Assembly: GCA_008680965.1 (NCBI GenBank)
Contig: NAKE01000001.1
Location: 1,488,001 to 1,552,000 of the forward strand
From: Collinsella aerofaciens
GTDB taxonomy: Bacteria; Actinomycetota; Coriobacteriia; Coriobacteriales; Coriobacteriaceae
Direction of reading: 5' to 3'
DNA: 64,000 bases
In this document: positions 9,682-17,089 of the stretch, piece by piece
How the letters are laid out: every line of letters begins with the position of its first letter
Position numbering within the stretch: position 1 is the first letter of the stretch
Translations under genes and position numbers: made by a program
The notes under the pieces: generated by a model
Databases searched by the model: none
What the model saw: the letters and a program-made list of their open reading frames with translations, nothing else
Told to the model about the DNA's origin: nothing

Positions 9682-11094
9682 ATGTCGAATGTCCCCACCA
9701 TCACCCCGGGTCCCGACGATACCGGGCGCGTGCCGGAAGGCGCAACTGAAACTCTACCGCTCATCACAAGCGCCCCCACGGCACAGCAAAACGACGACGA
9801 GCAAGGTAACGCCGGAATATCCGACGATGAGGCTTACGCAAAGCTCAAGGCCAAGCGCGCGGAGCGGCGCCGCAAAAAGCTCGTCCGCCGCGGCATCGCT
9901 GCCGGCATCGTGGGCGGCATTGTCCTAATAGCCATTATTGTGAGCGTTGTCCTCAATTCGCAGCCGCAATCTGCAGGTGAACCTGTTACCGACATGGTCA
10001 TGGAAGGCACCTTTACCACGACTGTCGAGGCAAAAGGACAGCTCAAGCCAATTTCTGCCTCAGTGGTCTCCCCTTCTGTTGACGGCACGGTAGCATCGAT
10101 CAACGTGCAAGCCGGTCAGAGCGTCAACGAGGGCGACGTGCTCATGACCATTAAAAACGATGAGCTCGATAATGCCGTTGCCGAGGCGCAGCGCGCGGTC
10201 GCGGCCGCCCAGGAAGACCTGAAAAACGCACAGGCGACACTTGCTGCCGCACAGGCAGCACCGACGCTGGATGCCGACGGAGCGACCACCCCGACGGATG
10301 CAACCGCCAACGCCAGCGCCGTCTCGAGCGCTCAGCGCAATCTCGCCTCGGCCCAGGCAACCCTGGACCAGGCAAACGCCAAGGCGACCGAACGCACCGT
10401 AAAGGCCCCCAGCTCGGGTAGCATCGTCGAACTCAACGCCAAAGTGGGCGCCACGGTGACCGGAGGCATGGTCATGGGCGAAGGCGACACGAGCGGCGGC
10501 AAGCAGTGCATGCAAATCGCCGACCTCTCTAAGATGAAGGTGACGGTTCAGGTGGGCGAAAAGGACATCGCCAAGATCGCCGTGGGCCAGAGCGCCAACG
10601 TTACCTATCCCGCGTTTCCCGATATCGTGAGCCAGGGCACCGTCACGGCTATCGCATCGGTTGCAAACTCCGACGCAGCCAACGGTGGTGGCGGAAGCGT
10701 AACCTTTAACGTCGACATCCTCATCGAAGCACCCGACAGCCGCCTTAAGCCCGGTATGACTGCCGAGGTCTCGGTGGTGACCGAGCAGCTTGACGACGTA
10801 GTCATGGTGCCCACCATGGCGCTCATGACCGAGGATGGCGAGCACTATTACGTCAATCTGGCCACCGATGACGAAGGCAAGGAAACGCGCCGCGTGAAGG
10901 TAACTGTCGTGACGCAAAACGACAACGAAGCTGTGGTCGGCAAGACGCAGGTCAAGCGCGACGAGCAAGGCAACGAGATCAACCCCGACGTGCCGGTTAC
11001 CAAGCTGCGCGATGGAGACACCATCGTGGTGGATACCGGCGCGGGCATGACGGCAGACGGCGGCGACAGTATGCCTGCCGATGAGGGCATGTAA
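9682..11094 (+). CDS. HlyD/MacA-type efflux adaptor
   Basis: Membrane-fusion-type subunit of an ABC exporter. The 470 residues comprise an acidic cytoplasmic N-terminus, a basic stretch RRRKKLVRR, one membrane span at about 78-98, and an outer part with a lipoyl/barrel-sandwich fold split by an alanine-rich coiled coil (near residues 165-240). The ATG at 9682 has AAAGGAGA seven bases upstream; a longer ORF from 9532 is not credible. Its TAA overlaps the next ATG by one base (TAATG), so it is translationally coupled to the ATPase. In Gram-positives such sets (YknXYZ type) export or protect against peptides; the substrate here is unknown. Confidence 0.88.
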   Translation: MSNVPTITPGPDDTGRVPEGATETLPLITSAPTAQQNDDEQGNAGISDDEAYAKLKAKRAERRRKKLVRRGIAAGIVGGIVLIAIIVSVVLNSQPQSAGEPVTDMVMEGTFTTTVEAKGQLKPISASVVSPSVDGTVASINVQAGQSVNEGDVLMTIKNDELDNAVAEAQRAVAAAQEDLKNAQATLAAAQAAPTLDADGATTPTDATANASAVSSAQRNLASAQATLDQANAKATERTVKAPSSGSIVELNAKVGATVTGGMVMGEGDTSGGKQCMQIADLSKMKVTVQVGEKDIAKIAVGQSANVTYPAFPDIVSQGTVTAIASVANSDAANGGGGSVTFNVDILIEAPDSRLKPGMTAEVSVVTEQLDDVVMVPTMALMTEDGEHYYVNLATDDEGKETRRVKVTVVTQNDNEAVVGKTQVKRDEQGNEINPDVPVTKLRDGDTIVVDTGAGMTADGGDSMPADEGM

Positions 11095-11867
11095 TGCGCC
11101 CCGTCATCGACATCCGCAACGTGCACCGCATCTTTGAGAGCGAGGCCGGTTGCGCTCACATCCTGCACAATGTGAGCCTGGCGGTGGACCCCGGTGAGTT
11201 CGTCGCCATCACCGGCCCCTCGGGCTCGGGCAAGTCGACGCTCATGAACATCCTGGGTTGCTTGGACAAACCGACGGCGGGCGACTATTACCTGCAGGGC
11301 CTCAATGTCGCCGAACTCGACGATGATGAGCTCACCGAGGTGCGTGCGCTGAGCATCGGCTTTGTCTTTCAGAGTTTCAACCTGCTGCCGCGTCTGTCGG
11401 TTATCGAAAACGTCATGCTGCCGCTGTCCTACACCAATGTGCCGCGCAACCAGCGCGAGATGCGCGCCGTGCACGCACTGCAAGCCGTCACGCTACCGGT
11501 CGACCATTGGGACCACCGCATATCGGAACTCTCGGGTGGACAGATGCAGCGCGTCGCCATCGCGCGCGCCCTCGTCAACGATCCGCCCATCATCCTGGCC
11601 GACGAGCCCACGGGAAACCTGGACTCGGCAACCGGGGCGCTCGTCATGGAAACCTTCCACAAGCTCCAGGAGCGCGGCAAGACCATCGTACTCATCACGC
11701 ACGACCCGGGCATTGCCGCCGAGGCCGACCGTGCCGTGACCATTCGCGACGGGCGAATCCATGACGGCGCATATATCGCGCATGCGCCGAATACGCTACG
11801 CGGCGCCATCAGCAACCTACCCGCGACTTGTACATCTTCCACGTGGCCGAAAGGAGCGAAGGCATGA
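11094..11867 (+). CDS. MacB/LolD-type ABC transporter ATPase
   Basis: Powers the export complex formed with the adaptor before it and the permease after it. The 257 residues carry Walker A GPSGSGKST, Q-loop FVFQSFN, signature LSGGQMQR, Walker B IILADEP and a switch histidine in LITHDPG. The last 25 residues after DGRIHDG form a tail not needed for the fold. The stop overlaps the permease start as ATGA. Members of this subfamily work mechanically on periplasmic or cell-wall substrates rather than transporting across in a classical cycle. Confidence 0.94.
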   Translation: MRPVIDIRNVHRIFESEAGCAHILHNVSLAVDPGEFVAITGPSGSGKSTLMNILGCLDKPTAGDYYLQGLNVAELDDDELTEVRALSIGFVFQSFNLLPRLSVIENVMLPLSYTNVPRNQREMRAVHALQAVTLPVDHWDHRISELSGGQMQRVAIARALVNDPPIILADEPTGNLDSATGALVMETFHKLQERGKTIVLITHDPGIAAEADRAVTIRDGRIHDGAYIAHAPNTLRGAISNLPATCTSSTWPKGAKA

Positions 11868-13078
11868 GCACCCGAGATCTTATCCAAGAAGCCCTGCACT
11901 CGCTCGAGGCCAACAAGGGTCGCAGCCTGCTCACCATCCTAGGCATCGTCATTGGCATCGCCTCGGTCATAGCCATGACCTCGCTCATCGGCGGCATCCA
12001 AAACAGCCTGGTCAACAGCTTGGGCCTCAACGCGGCCCGCATGGTGCAGATCTACTCGTCCCAAGAGCTCACCGATTCGGACGTCGAGAAGCTGCGCAAG
12101 ATGGTGCCGCAAATTGAGCAGATCGGCATCGTTGACAGCGCCTATTCCGAGTACAAAGTTGGAGATAAAAGCTATACCGTCATGGCACAGGGCGTCGATA
12201 GTGACATGCTCGATGCCGTGAGCGCCAGCAAGATCGTTGCCGGTCGCACCTATAGCGACATCGAGTCCAAATCCGGCGCTCGGGTGGCGCTCATCGGCCG
12301 CGGCGGCGCCGAGCAGCTGTACGGCAACGAGCAGGACGCGATCGGCAAGACCATCAAGGTCTCGAGCGGAGACGTGCAGATCATTGGCGTTATCGACGGC
12401 GGCAACGACTCCATGGGCTCGCTGAGCCTGTACATGCCCCGAGCAACGATCGCCGAGCTCTACGGCGATGACAATCCGTCGTTTCCCAGTGTGATGGCAC
12501 TCGCCGCCGAGGGCACCGATATGGACGAGCTCTGCAAGACGATCGAGTCCAAGGTGCGCAGCATGAAGGGCATCTCGGAGGACGACGAGTACGACAGCGT
12601 GTCGGCAAGCTCCATGAAGAGCGCTATCGATGCCCTCAACTCCTTTATGGGCGCCTTCTCGCTCATCATGGGCGCGGTTGCCGGCATATCGCTGCTTGTG
12701 GGCGGAATCGGCATTATGAACATGATGCTCACCAACGTGACCGAGCGCATCCGCGAAATTGGCATTCGCCGCGCTCTGGGCGCAAGCCGACGCGATATCA
12801 CGGCCCAGTTTTTGGCCGAATCCTCGGCGCTGTGCATCACCGGCGGCATTTTAGGTGTCGTGATTGGCTATCTGCTGGCCTGGGGGCTCACGTTCTTTGC
12901 AGCGAGCTCGGGCATTATGAACGAGTTCGGAGCCACTGGGACGATTACGCCGAGCTTCTCCATTACGACCGTGCTGATCGCGTTTGCCGTATCGGTCGGC
13001 ATCGGCGTGATCTTTGGCTTCTACCCCGCCCGCCGCGCCGCGAAACTCGACCCCGTGGAGTGCCTGCGCTACCAGTAG
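11864..13078 (+). CDS. MacB/FtsX-type ABC permease
   Basis: Membrane subunit of the exporter. The 404 residues have the family layout: one membrane span near residues 22-45 (LLTILGIVIGIASVIAMTS), a large extracellular MacB_PCD-type domain at about 45-270, then three spans in an FtsX domain with GGIGIMNMMLTNVTERIREIG and ALGASRRDI. The ATG at 11864 follows AAAGGAG and overlaps the ATPase stop; the ORF opens 12 codons earlier but without support. It closes the transpeptidase-exporter run. The next sequence is a hairpin repeat split by an insertion sequence. Confidence 0.92.
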   Translation: MSTRDLIQEALHSLEANKGRSLLTILGIVIGIASVIAMTSLIGGIQNSLVNSLGLNAARMVQIYSSQELTDSDVEKLRKMVPQIEQIGIVDSAYSEYKVGDKSYTVMAQGVDSDMLDAVSASKIVAGRTYSDIESKSGARVALIGRGGAEQLYGNEQDAIGKTIKVSSGDVQIIGVIDGGNDSMGSLSLYMPRATIAELYGDDNPSFPSVMALAAEGTDMDELCKTIESKVRSMKGISEDDEYDSVSASSMKSAIDALNSFMGAFSLIMGAVAGISLLVGGIGIMNMMLTNVTERIREIGIRRALGASRRDITAQFLAESSALCITGGILGVVIGYLLAWGLTFFAASSGIMNEFGATGTITPSFSITTVLIAFAVSVGIGVIFGFYPARRAAKLDPVECLRYQ

Positions 13079-13090
13079 AACCTCAACCCT

Positions 13091-13115
13091 AAGTTGCGGT
13101 GAAATAGGGACTGTT
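13091..13115 (+). repeat. Left half of a hairpin repeat, interrupted by IS3
   Basis: Holds the arm AAGTTGCGGTGAAATAGGG plus ACTG and TT. With the right half at 14415-14460 it rebuilds a 23-23-23 hairpin that matches the intact copy at 23309-23377. Confidence 0.85.
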
Positions 13116-14414
13116 GGGGGTGCGGACAGAAAGTTGGACCGTGAAGCGGTCCGGACTGGAGGTTCGCATGTACAGCAGGGAGAAGGTCGAGCTCTTCCTC
13201 CTGGCGACGGAGGACGGCATGGGGCCCACCGCCGCCGCGGAGTTCGCGGGGGTCACGGTGAGCGCGGCCAAGAAGTGGGCGACGGGGCACCTCCCGCGCA
13301 GCTACACCGGCGGGGGCTGTAGAATCGTGGCGAGGAAACCGCGCCGGAAGGAGGCCAGCTTGGGCCCCGACAAGTCGATCTACGCCCCGCCCGCGACCGG
13401 CCCGCTCGCCGGGCTCAACGAGGACCAGATAGAGAACCTGCTGCTCAGGGCGGTGTTGGCCGACCTAAAAGCGGAAGGGTGGGACCCGGCTTCGATCTCG
13501 AACAGGAGCAAGTGCGAGCTCGGCGAGAGATTGAGGCGGGCGACCGCCCTGCCCCTCCGCTCGATCACAGGTTTCTTGAGGATATCGAAGAGCTCCTATG
13601 AGTACTGGAGGCCCCGCGTCGCCGCGCCGCGCGACCGCGACGCCGACATACGCGACCGCGTGGTGCGCATCTTCCGCGAGGGCTCGGGGTGCTGGGGGTA
13701 CCGCACCGTCTGGGCGCGCCTGCGCCGCGAGGGCGTCCGCGCCAGCGAGAAGCGCGTGGCCCGCGTGATGCGCGAGGAGGGCCTCGAGGTCGTCTACAAC
13801 AGGAGGCGCGCCCGGGGCTACAGCTCCTACGCCGGCGAGGTCTCCAAGGCGCCGGAGAACCTCGTGAACAGGAATTTCCACGCCGACGAGCCCAACCGGC
13901 TGTGGCTCACCGACATCACCGAGTTCAGGCTCCCGGGCGGCGAGAAGGTCTACCTGAGCCCGGTCATCGACTGCTTCGACGGGATGCCCGTCGCCTGGTC
14001 GATCGGGCTGCACCCCGACAAGCGCCTCGCGAACTCGAGCCTGCTCAAGGCCTGCGCGGCGAGGCCGGCGGGCGCGCGCACGACGATCCACTCGGACCGC
14101 GGCGGCCACTACCGCTGGCCGGAGTGGATCGGGATCTGCGAGGAGAACGGGCTGGTCAGGAGCATGTCCGCGAAGGGCTGCAGCCCGGACAACTCGGCCT
14201 GCGAGGGCTTCTTCGGCCGCCTCAAGAACGAGTTCTTCCGCTACAGGGACTGGGAGGGCGTGACGGCCGGGGAGTTCATGGGGAGGCTCGAGGCCTACCT
14301 CGTGTACTATCGTGAGGAGCGGATCAAGAAGTCCCTCGGGTGGCTGAGCCCGATGGAGTACCGCAGGAAGCTTGGATACGCCTAGGCGCGGTCCAAGAAA
14401 TCGTCCGCACCCCC
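13116..14414 (+). mobile_element. IS3-family insertion sequence, 1299 bases
   Basis: Terminal inverted repeats start GGGGGTGCGGAC and continue with a shared TTGGACCG after a five-to-six base mismatch. GTT is repeated on both sides (13113-13115 and 14415-14417) as a 3-base target duplication. The element carries one transposase gene. It lies in the loop of a palindromic repeat: removal of the element and one GTT restores a 23-base loop. Confidence 0.9.
13168..14385 (+). CDS. IS3-family transposase, single uninterrupted ORF
   Basis: DDE-type transposase of 405 residues. The N-terminal part (MYSREKVELFLLATEDG) holds a helix-turn-helix; the integrase core has TDITEF, HSDRGGHY and a glutamate in CEGFFGRLKNE, which complete the DDE triad. 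Most IS3 elements make this protein by a -1 shift between orfA and orfB, but here the frame is open throughout with no slippery run seen. The ATG at 13168 has GGAGG eight bases upstream. The gene uses more AGG and CTC codons than its neighbours, consistent with acquisition. Confidence 0.93.
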   Translation: MYSREKVELFLLATEDGMGPTAAAEFAGVTVSAAKKWATGHLPRSYTGGGCRIVARKPRRKEASLGPDKSIYAPPATGPLAGLNEDQIENLLLRAVLADLKAEGWDPASISNRSKCELGERLRRATALPLRSITGFLRISKSSYEYWRPRVAAPRDRDADIRDRVVRIFREGSGCWGYRTVWARLRREGVRASEKRVARVMREEGLEVVYNRRRARGYSSYAGEVSKAPENLVNRNFHADEPNRLWLTDITEFRLPGGEKVYLSPVIDCFDGMPVAWSIGLHPDKRLANSSLLKACAARPAGARTTIHSDRGGHYRWPEWIGICEENGLVRSMSAKGCSPDNSACEGFFGRLKNEFFRYRDWEGVTAGEFMGRLEAYLVYYREERIKKSLGWLSPMEYRRKLGYA

Positions 14415-14460
14415 GTTTAGGCCGCTAGAAGACCAATTCAGTCCTTATTTCACCGCAACT
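14415..14460 (+). repeat. Right half of the IS-split hairpin repeat
   Basis: After the GTT duplication come 21 loop bases and the arm CAGTCCTTATTTCACCGCAA plus CT at 14439-14460, complementary to 13091-13113 with one mismatch. Confidence 0.85.
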
Positions 14461-14482
14461 CAGGGAGGATAAGGCGCTAGTG

Positions 14483-15094
14483 CTATTCGAAACGAGATTC
14501 CAGGCTGGATAGGCCGTTGAGAGTTAGGTCGTTGGCGACCGCCGAGACGCGCTCGATGGGAACCGAGCCGTCCGACAACGCCCACGTGCGATAGATGCCG
14601 ATAATGCCGGACAGCAAAAACGCCAGGTAGTAATCGAACATCTCATCCTTTAGACCCTCGGGCAGCAGATCGCGCTCAGCGATCTCGTGCTCGAGCGGCA
14701 CACGCAGACGAGCCATAAAGTCGTCGAGCGGAATGTTTTCAATCAACTGGCGATTGAGCACCAGGTTGTTGCACAGTGCCTCGTTAACGGTCTTGAAAAA
14801 GGACGCCGCAGCGCCAAGTGCGCGCTCGTTGGTGTCGCCACCCATGGAGGAAAGCGTCTTCTCGACCGAATCCACAATCATCTCTACCACATCGACGGCA
14901 ACGGCGTCGAGCAAGCCGTCGACCGTGCCAAAGTGCACGTAGAAGGTCTTACGGTCGACATTTGCCTCACGCGCGATGGCGCTCACCGTAATATCGGCCA
15001 GAGGCTTTTCCATGAGCAGTCGCTCAAACGCCGAAAGAATCGCATTGCGACTACGGACGATACGACGGTCAAGGCGCGGTTTGGTGGTAGCCAT
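14483..15094 (-). CDS. TetR-family transcriptional regulator
   Basis: A 203-residue repressor-type protein. The N-terminal helix-turn-helix spans about residues 12-58 (ILSAFERLLMEKPLADITVSA, then VDRKTFYVHFGT). The C-terminal ligand and dimer domain is unlike any I can name. GGGGAC lies eight bases before the ATG. A near-perfect inverted repeat at 15120-15146 lies 26 bases upstream and fits an autoregulatory operator. The flippase-like gene lies upstream on the same strand and the IS3 element downstream; either the flippase-like gene or a distant gene may be the target. Confidence 0.88.
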   Translation of the reverse strand: MATTKPRLDRRIVRSRNAILSAFERLLMEKPLADITVSAIAREANVDRKTFYVHFGTVDGLLDAVAVDVVEMIVDSVEKTLSSMGGDTNERALGAAASFFKTVNEALCNNLVLNRQLIENIPLDDFMARLRVPLEHEIAERDLLPEGLKDEMFDYYLAFLLSGIIGIYRTWALSDGSVPIERVSAVANDLTLNGLSSLESRFE

Positions 15095-15119
15095 AGACGT
15101 GTCCCCTTCATGTCAACAG

Positions 15120-15146
15120 CCCACCTGTAAGTCCTCTACATGTGGG
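15120..15146. promoter_or_regulatory. Putative TetR operator
   Basis: Half-sites CCCACCTGTA and TACATGTGGG match as inverted repeats at nine of ten positions around a 7-base spacer. The position directly upstream of the tetR gene suggests autoregulation. Confidence 0.5.
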
Positions 15147-15230
15147 AGATAATCAACGTAAGAGGATTATCCTACAACTCACATCGCAATGACGAGCGTC
15201 ATCAAGAACGCACGACTCGCCGACCGGGCC

Positions 15231-15422
15231 CTAGGACCGCTTCTTTTTATTGAGCGCCGACGGGGAAACGCGGATACCGTCGCCAGTCTGACGAACGTAG
15301 GTCTTGCGAGCCGGCTTAGAAGCCACAGCAGCCTTTTGAGCACGCTGATTGGGGTCCACGGTAACCTGGTACGCAGGATGCGCCTTAACGGGCGCAGAGG
15401 GCGTCTGAGGCGTGCGTCCAAG
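15231..15422 (-). pseudogene. In-frame C-terminal tail of the flippase gene, beyond an amber codon
   Basis: After the TAG at 15425-15423 the same frame stays open for 63 codons to TAG at 15233-15231. It encodes LGRTPQTPSAPVKAHPAYQV and continues to a basic end, NKKKRS. Composition and codon use look coding, and no start codon with a ribosome site lies inside. The tail was probably joined to the membrane protein until a nonsense change; readthrough or a sequence error are alternatives. Confidence 0.7.
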
Positions 15423-16523
15423 CTATCGCATCACACGATCCCAGCGCGCATGAATACTCTCGTTGTGAGCACTCTTAAGGCCCAGCAGTGGGGCAGCCAA
15501 AATGGTCGGCGCGATAAAGGTGATCAGACGCCACAGTAGATAGCCGGCAGTAGAGGCCGTGCCAAAAAAGTGACCCAAGAAAAGTGCGAAGCCACCCTCG
15601 GCGCCACCAGTGCCGCCGGGCAGCGGAACGGCGGAGCTCAGCAGCTGGACAAAGGCGCTCGCGGCCATGACCGAGAAAAAGTCAACTTCGTGGTGGCCAA
15701 AGGAGAGCATCAAAAAGTACGGAACCAGGTAGAAAAACGCAAGCTGCAGCATAGTGATGACGACCGTGAGCAGCATGGACGAAAAATGACCGGCAGAGAG
15801 TTTGAATTTCTCGGAGAACGAGTAGATCTCGCCATCGACAAAGGTGCGCCAGCCCTCGATCTTTGTAGCCGAGACGCCCATTCGCTCGAGCCAATTGATG
15901 ATGCAATGGGCGACGCGCGTGACGGTCTTGGGCATCAACGCCACGGCAAAGATGCCGAGCAGGATGCAGCAGTGGCCGCCAAAACTAAAGACGCACAGCA
16001 GTGTCATGTCGCCATAACGCTCGGCGAAAAACGGCATGCGGGCAAGCAGCAGAATGGCGCCCCATGCCACCAGGCCAAACTGGTACACGATAAAGCGCGT
16101 GAACTGCGTGGCACCTGCCTCGCCCACGTTTTGGCCGGCTTTGGTCAGGCGGTAAATCTGGGCAGGCGTAGAGCCCATCATCATGGGCGTCAAGTTGCCA
16201 AAGAAGATTCCGCTCGCCTCGACCGAAATGAGGTCGCGGATGCCGACGGGCGAATCGGGGTCGAGCCAAACGGCAATTGCGTACGCCACGATGCCAAAAA
16301 CAAGATACAGAAACATACAAAAGCATGCAGCAAAGAGCCAGGGCATCTGAACGCTGGACATAGCGGCCCAAAACTGCCCCATCTGCCCGGTCACGACCAG
16401 ATAGACGATGTAGCCGATTAGCACAACGCCGATGAAGATAGCGCCGCGACGCGCGCTCTTGTTGTCATCGCCGCCAGAAACCTCAACCTGAGGCTTAGGC
16501 GCATGCTGAGAGGACTCCGTCAT
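15423..16523 (-). CDS. Lysylphosphatidylglycerol synthase/flippase-like membrane protein (UPF0104 type)
   Basis: A polytopic membrane protein of 366 residues with about eight spans. The family signature regions are NLTPMMMGSTPAQIYRL near residue 115 and SAVPLPGGTGGAEGGFALFL near residue 310, as in the membrane domain of MprF and related lipid flippases. The soluble aminoacyl-transferase domain of MprF is absent, so it likely moves or handles a lipid rather than charging it. The ATG at 16523 has AAGGAG six bases upstream. The frame ends at an amber codon, but coding-like sequence continues in frame for 63 codons, so the C-terminus may be truncated. Confidence 0.8.
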   Translation of the reverse strand: MTESSQHAPKPQVEVSGGDDNKSARRGAIFIGVVLIGYIVYLVVTGQMGQFWAAMSSVQMPWLFAACFCMFLYLVFGIVAYAIAVWLDPDSPVGIRDLISVEASGIFFGNLTPMMMGSTPAQIYRLTKAGQNVGEAGATQFTRFIVYQFGLVAWGAILLLARMPFFAERYGDMTLLCVFSFGGHCCILLGIFAVALMPKTVTRVAHCIINWLERMGVSATKIEGWRTFVDGEIYSFSEKFKLSAGHFSSMLLTVVITMLQLAFFYLVPYFLMLSFGHHEVDFFSVMAASAFVQLLSSAVPLPGGTGGAEGGFALFLGHFFGTASTAGYLLWRLITFIAPTILAAPLLGLKSAHNESIHARWDRVMR

Positions 16524-16631
16524 GAGGCTCCTTCTGACCGTCAAAGTATCTGGCCTATTGTACCCGTATGGGAGATGAGCAAAACGTAAAGCCATGAGGC
16601 AAATGGGATTAACAGACCAGCCCGCATGCAT

Positions 16632-16664
16632 TAAAAAACCCGACCTTCTAAATGAAGACCGGGT
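16632..16664 (-). terminator. Terminator of the tRNA-Glu transcript
   Basis: On the minus strand CCCGGTCTTC and GAAGGTCGGG pair (two G-T wobbles) around ATTTA and are followed by TTTTTT. It lies just after the second tRNA in transcription order. Confidence 0.85.
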
Positions 16665-16673
16665 ATCTAAACA

Positions 16674-16750
16674 TGGTAGCCCGTACCAGATTCGAACTGG
16701 TGATCTCCGCCTTGAGAGGGCGGCGTCCTAAACCGCTAGACGAACGGGCC
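16674..16750 (-). tRNA. tRNA-Glu (anticodon CTC)
   Basis: A 77-base cloverleaf including an encoded CCA. The acceptor strands GGCCCGT and ACGGGCT pair with a G-T first pair, the anticodon stem CCGCC/GGCGG holds the loop CTCTCAA with anticodon CTC, and the T-loop is GTTCGAATC. It decodes GAG. It is identical to the copy 23 bases upstream. Confidence 0.95.
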
Positions 16751-16772
16751 ATAAGCCTCAGCAGAAAAGAAG

Positions 16773-16849
16773 TGGTAGCCCGTACCAGATTCGAACTGGT
16801 GATCTCCGCCTTGAGAGGGCGGCGTCCTAAACCGCTAGACGAACGGGCC
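16773..16849 (-). tRNA. tRNA-Glu (anticodon CTC), second copy
   Basis: Sequence identical to the downstream copy over the whole 77 bases, with CCA encoded. Both copies share one promoter and one terminator, so the pair is probably one transcript and a recent tandem duplication. Confidence 0.95.
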
Positions 16850-16883
16850 ACATGACATCTGCACTGCCGTGCTGCGAGGAAAT

Positions 16884-16912
16884 ATATTACGGGACAAAAA
16901 ACGCGAGCGCAA
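16884..16912 (-). promoter_or_regulatory. Promoter of the tRNA-Glu pair
   Basis: On the minus strand TTGCGC (16912-16907) and TAATAT (16889-16884) are separated by 17 bases. The predicted start is about 25-30 bases before the first tRNA. Confidence 0.6.
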
Positions 16913-16975
16913 GAAGAAATTCCAAATTGCCCGAATTTTGTCGGGAGGTTATGGAAAGCGCAGGTCAGACGGTCA

Positions 16976-17077
16976 GTTAATTTGGGACGGGGCTATTTTA
17001 GCTACATCTGCCAAAATCACTAGCGGTTCGTCCGATTCCCAGCAAGGGTAGCTAAAAAAGCCCCGTCCCAAATTAAC
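16976..17077. repeat. Palindromic repeat with 30-base arms
   Basis: Arms at 16976-17005 and 17048-17077 are inverted repeats with one mismatch and contain TTTGGGACGGGGCT. They flank a 42-base unstructured spacer. It lies 12 bases after the cca stop. On the minus strand one arm ends GGGGCTTTTTT, so it may also terminate cca. Confidence 0.85.
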
Positions 17078-17089
17078 TACCAAAATAGT

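Noticed and set aside
13116..13120. GGGGG/CCCCC as target sequence rather than IS ends
   Set aside because: Only with these bases inside the element is there a GTT duplication and a 23-base loop matching the other copy.
15423..15425. Pyrrolysine or other recoding at the amber codon
   Set aside because: No pyl genes or recoding structure seen; a nonsense change explains it more simply.
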